DNA of 64,000 nucleotides, taken from Chromatiaceae bacterium (GTDB taxonomy: Bacteria > Pseudomonadota > Gammaproteobacteria > Chromatiales > Chromatiaceae). Shown here in pieces: positions 61,659 to 64,000 of this stretch (position 1 is its first letter; each line of letters starts with the position of its first letter). The notes under the pieces are model-generated. The model was not told where the DNA came from. It worked only from the letters and a program-made list of their open reading frames with translations, and searched no databases. A program made the position numbers and the translations under genes. Where the stretch lies: positions 62,001-126,000 of the forward strand of contig JACKMP010000006.1 of the NCBI GenBank assembly GCA_024235315.1, read 5' to 3'.

Positions 61659-62069
61659 TTGATTCGGCAAGCTGGCCTTACTCTGATCGAGATCATGATC
61701 GCAGTGGCGATTCTGGCGATCATCTCGGCGATTGCGATCCCCGTCTACCAGGGGTACGTCACCGAGGCGCGTTTCGGTACGGCCGCGAAAGACGTCAGTC
61801 AGGCGCAGCTGCTGCTGGACGACCTGGCGGCGGATCGCAATCTCGTCGCACTCGATGGCGGCAATGAGGACGAGCGCGGACTGTACCTGCGTGCGGGGCA
61901 GATCGAGCTGGGTGACCCCTCCACCACGCCCGCAGGCACGACGCCCTGGCTGGATCCCTGGGGCAATATCTATCGCTACCAACGCGCCGACAACACCACC
62001 CAGGATTACCTGTTGTTCAGCCAGGGCCAGGACGCCTCCGATTCCGCGGACGACGTGCACAAGCACTGA
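61659..62069 (+). CDS. GspG/type IV pilin-like prepilin (copy 2)
   Basis: The 136-residue protein has a very short leader (MIRQAG) followed by LTLIEIMIAVAILAIISAIA with glutamate +5, then IPVYQGYVTEARFGTAAKDV, close to IPVYEGYVTEAKLGTAIKDI of copy 1, and DPWGNIYRYQRADN. GAGG at 61647-61650 is well placed for TTG 61659; a GTG at 61650 in frame would overlap this site. The two prepilins flank the GGDEF/EAL gene, which suggests duplication around it. No other secretion or pilus gene is in the window. Confidence 0.85.
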   Translation: MIRQAGLTLIEIMIAVAILAIISAIAIPVYQGYVTEARFGTAAKDVSQAQLLLDDLAADRNLVALDGGNEDERGLYLRAGQIELGDPSTTPAGTTPWLDPWGNIYRYQRADNTTQDYLLFSQGQDASDSADDVHKH

Positions 62070-62297
62070 GATGCCGCCAACGGGTACCACGGGGTCCCCG
62101 TTGCTGTCACGACGCCATTGACGTGCACCCCGCCCGCTCTCCCGGCGGGCGATGTCTGAGTACCCCCCGACGAGCCTCACCATTTTTCAGCATGGCGGCA
62201 GCGCGCGCCCTGCGCGCGAAAAAAATGCTGCTCAAAAATCACAAATAAGCTATGTTTGAGTGGCTTACGCGATATTTGTGATTATTTGGGAGAGGTG

Positions 62298-63161
62298 ATG
62301 CCTGTAACTGCGCTGTTCATTCGGCTGCTGGTCCTGGCAGTTCCAATGGCAGTCCATGCAGGCAGTGCGCGGATGGAACTGACGGTGGCCCCGGGAATCG
62401 TTGCCGAGGCCGAGTACTGGCCGGGCGAGTCTGAGCTGCCGGCGGTGCTGTTGCTACACGGGTTTCTGGCAACGCGTGAATTCCCGACGATCCGCCGGCT
62501 TTCCGAGGCCCTTGCCAGCGAGGGTTTCAGCGTGCTTGCCCCGACGCTGTCACTGGGGGTGAACAGGCGTCGCCAGAGCGTGGCCTGCGAGGCCATCCAT
62601 ACACATTCCATGGAACAGGACGTGGCCGAACTGCGTTCCTGGGTCCACTGGCTGGCCGAACGTGCCGGGAAGGCCCCGGTGGTGATCGGGCACAGCGTAG
62701 GCGGCGCACAGTTGACCGCCATGCTCGATGCAGACCGCGACCTGGAGGTCGCGCGGGCGGTATTGGTCAGCCTGTCTTCCTTCGGTGAGGAGCAGGGTCC
62801 TGAAGAGGTCGGGTTTCTGCGTGCGCGGGCTGCCACCGACCAGGCGCGCGCGGCAGATGCGATGTACCCGTACTCGCTGAGTTACTGCAAGACCTATGTA
62901 ACCACCCCTTCAAACCTGCTTTCGTACCTGACGTGGGACAAGGCCCGGCTGATGTTTGCGCTGAACGGCAGCGCCGTGCCAGTGACTGTGATCTATGGCG
63001 ACCGGGACGAGCGCATCGACAAGGCGTGGATCGAGAACCTGCGCTCGGGAGGTGTGGCGGTTCGGCCGGTGGCCGGCGCAAACCATTTTTTCGACCTCGC
63101 ACACGAGTTTGATCTGCTGGACGAGGTGCTCAGGGTGATTTCGGAGGGCAGCCATGGCTGA
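62298..63161 (+). CDS. exported alpha/beta hydrolase
   Basis: The 287-residue protein has a signal peptide (MPVTALFIRLLVLAVPMAVH, cleavage after HAG or nearby) and an alpha/beta-hydrolase fold: oxyanion strand VLLLHGFLATREF near residue 51, nucleophile S133 in VIGHSVGGAQ, acid in IYGDRDERI and histidine in GANHFFDLAHEF. It is thus an intact Ser-Asp-His hydrolase, probably periplasmic; substrate unknown. GGGAGAGG precedes ATG 62298. Its stop overlaps the next gene by eight bases, so the two are coupled. Confidence 0.85.
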   Translation: MPVTALFIRLLVLAVPMAVHAGSARMELTVAPGIVAEAEYWPGESELPAVLLLHGFLATREFPTIRRLSEALASEGFSVLAPTLSLGVNRRRQSVACEAIHTHSMEQDVAELRSWVHWLAERAGKAPVVIGHSVGGAQLTAMLDADRDLEVARAVLVSLSSFGEEQGPEEVGFLRARAATDQARAADAMYPYSLSYCKTYVTTPSNLLSYLTWDKARLMFALNGSAVPVTVIYGDRDERIDKAWIENLRSGGVAVRPVAGANHFFDLAHEFDLLDEVLRVISEGSHG

Positions 63162-64000
63162 TTCGAGGCGTGGACTTTCCATCAGCAGCTATGCGGTGAT
63201 CATGGTTGTCCTGGTGGTGGTGGCGTTCGTGGCATACGGATTGTTCACGTATCGCGAATTCCAGCGCGTGCATGCGGACGTGGAAGCGACCGCGCACGCG
63301 GCGGCCAGGGACGAGCTGCGGCTGGTCATGGATCGGATGCTTCGCGAGTCGGAGGAGATGGCCGACCGTTTCGCCGAGTGGGAGGAGGTCAGCCAGCAGC
63401 TGGACGTGCCACGGTACTACGCCTACTGGCGCAGCTACCGGATGTTCAACCACAGCGTGTTGCCGGACTATGTGACGGACGCCGAGGTCTACGATCGTGA
63501 CGGCGTCGCGCTGGCAAAGCTCGATGTCAACGAGCTGCCGAGCCAGATCGGGACGCCGCTACCCCCCGCCTATGTGGACTATTCGGCCACCGAGCCGGCG
63601 CTGTTGGTATTCCGGGCCGTGCCGGCGGTCGCCGGCGAGGCAAAGTCACGGCCGCGCGGGTATGTCGGTCTGCGCATCAGCCTGCTGAAGCAGCTGCGAG
63701 AGAATCGCGTTTATCGGTATATCGATCCGCAGACGATCGGTTTTGCACCGGCCGGAAAGGCCACGATGACCTGGGCGGAGCTGCAGACCGCGACGCAGTT
63801 CACTGTGCGTGAGAACCCGATGAGCAAGGCGGTTTCCGGACTACTGTCCGGCGCAATTGCGAACCTCAGTGTCATCCTGGGGATCTTCGCACTGCTGCTT
63901 TTTCCGGCTCTGGTGTTCCTCATCGTGCGTCCCTTGCGCGCGATCTCCGCGCATATCGACCGGTTGAAGAGCAGTCCTGGCGGGTTGATGTTGGACGATC
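63154..64000 (+). CDS. N-terminal part of a membrane sensor with a CHASE4-like domain, 3' truncated
   Basis: The frame starts at ATG 63154 (TCGGAGGGC upstream) and is open to the end of the window, giving 282 residues. A first membrane helix (YAVIMVVLVVVAFVAYGLFT) is followed by an extracytoplasmic domain of about 200 residues with WEEVSQQLDVPRYYAYWRSY and VTDAEVYDRDGVALAKLDVN, resembling CHASE4, then a second helix (NLSVILGIFALLLFPALVFL) and the start of a HAMP domain (VRPLRAISAHIDRL). The output domain (GGDEF, EAL or kinase) lies beyond the window. It is coupled to the hydrolase gene, which may act in the same signalling route. Confidence 0.75.
   Translation, partial: MADSRRGLSISSYAVIMVVLVVVAFVAYGLFTYREFQRVHADVEATAHAAARDELRLVMDRMLRESEEMADRFAEWEEVSQQLDVPRYYAYWRSYRMFNHSVLPDYVTDAEVYDRDGVALAKLDVNELPSQIGTPLPPAYVDYSATEPALLVFRAVPAVAGEAKSRPRGYVGLRISLLKQLRENRVYRYIDPQTIGFAPAGKATMTWAELQTATQFTVRENPMSKAVSGLLSGAIANLSVILGIFALLLFPALVFLIVRPLRAISAHIDRLKSSPGGLMLDD

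Noticed and set aside
62190..62250. GC-rich hairpin GCGCGC/GCGCGC with flanking A- and T-runs between the second prepilin and the hydrolase
   Set aside because: It could be a terminator for the prepilin transcript or chance; the stem on the plus strand is followed by adenines, not thymines, so I cannot support a direction.
1..64000. Search by eye for tRNA, rRNA, CRISPR arrays, integrases or intact insertion sequences
   Set aside because: None was found; the only mobile-like signal is the 60-bp repeat pair at 47351 and 48497. The transposase-like helix-turn-helix at the end of the RND protein is part of one continuous frame and is not an insertion sequence.

Overview
The window looks like a chromosomal segment of a GC-rich, sulfur-oxidising gammaproteobacterium (a Chromatiales-like thiotroph). 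The evidence is the gene content: adenylylsulfate reductase aprBA, a QmoAB-HdrCB electron-transfer cluster, a sulfur globule-type protein, a SoxXA-binding (SoxK-like) protein, two periplasmic DsrE-type domains and a PEP-CTERM protein. The assignment is by recognition of families, not by database search. I see no tRNA, rRNA or CRISPR array.

Layout. 1-4.4 kb: the end of what looks like an exopolysaccharide region (C-terminal part of a beta-helix protein, a small secreted protein, a large VanZ/O-antigen-ligase membrane protein). 4.5-10.5 kb: glycine cleavage operon under a tandem glycine riboswitch with its own promoter and an intrinsic terminator (gcvT, gcvH, gcvPA, tpx, gcvPB), then dgkA. 10.5-14.3 kb: soxK-like gene, PfkB kinase, moeA-moaD-moaE, small zinc ribbon. 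14.2-19.5 kb, minus strand: a thioredoxin-domain protein (DUF255), then an ECF sigma factor, an anti-sigma factor fused to a DsrE domain, a free periplasmic DsrE protein and a terminator; next to it a second ECF/anti-sigma pair. 19.7-28.2 kb: housekeeping (HerA-like ATPase, YpfJ, RlmI, XRE regulator, Lgt, ThyA, FolA) with a 44-codon acidic gene behind a candidate FNR-type site. 28.2-33.5 kb: a three-gene export-like operon with an RND protein that carries an N-terminal PAS domain and a C-terminal HTH. 33.7-37.7 kb: speE and speA divergent, TPR protein, a third ECF sigma factor. 37.9-43.3 kb: NtrC-type regulator, double-receiver diguanylate cyclase, methyltransferase, DUF423, and a thioredoxin-HEAT protein.

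43.3-57 kb is the sulfur core: a 424-bp leader region, aprBA with a strong terminator, a YkgJ cysteine-cluster gene, a broken PEP-CTERM haem peroxidase gene holding one copy of a 60-bp repeat, an MFS transporter, a sulfur globule-type protein and hdrB-hdrC-qmoB-qmoA (transcribed qmoA to hdrB). AprBA would oxidise sulfite with AMP to APS; QmoAB-HdrCB would take up its electrons, but no membrane QmoC subunit is encoded here. 57.2-64 kb: an orphan CbbQ/NorQ ATPase, two GspG-like prepilins flanking a GGDEF/EAL protein with a degenerate cyclase site, an alpha/beta hydrolase and the start of a membrane sensor.

The most unusual item is the ECF sigma / anti-sigma-DsrE / DsrE operon, which looks like a transmembrane switch that could read periplasmic sulfur species. 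The PAS-RND-HTH fusion and the FNR-box small acidic protein come next.
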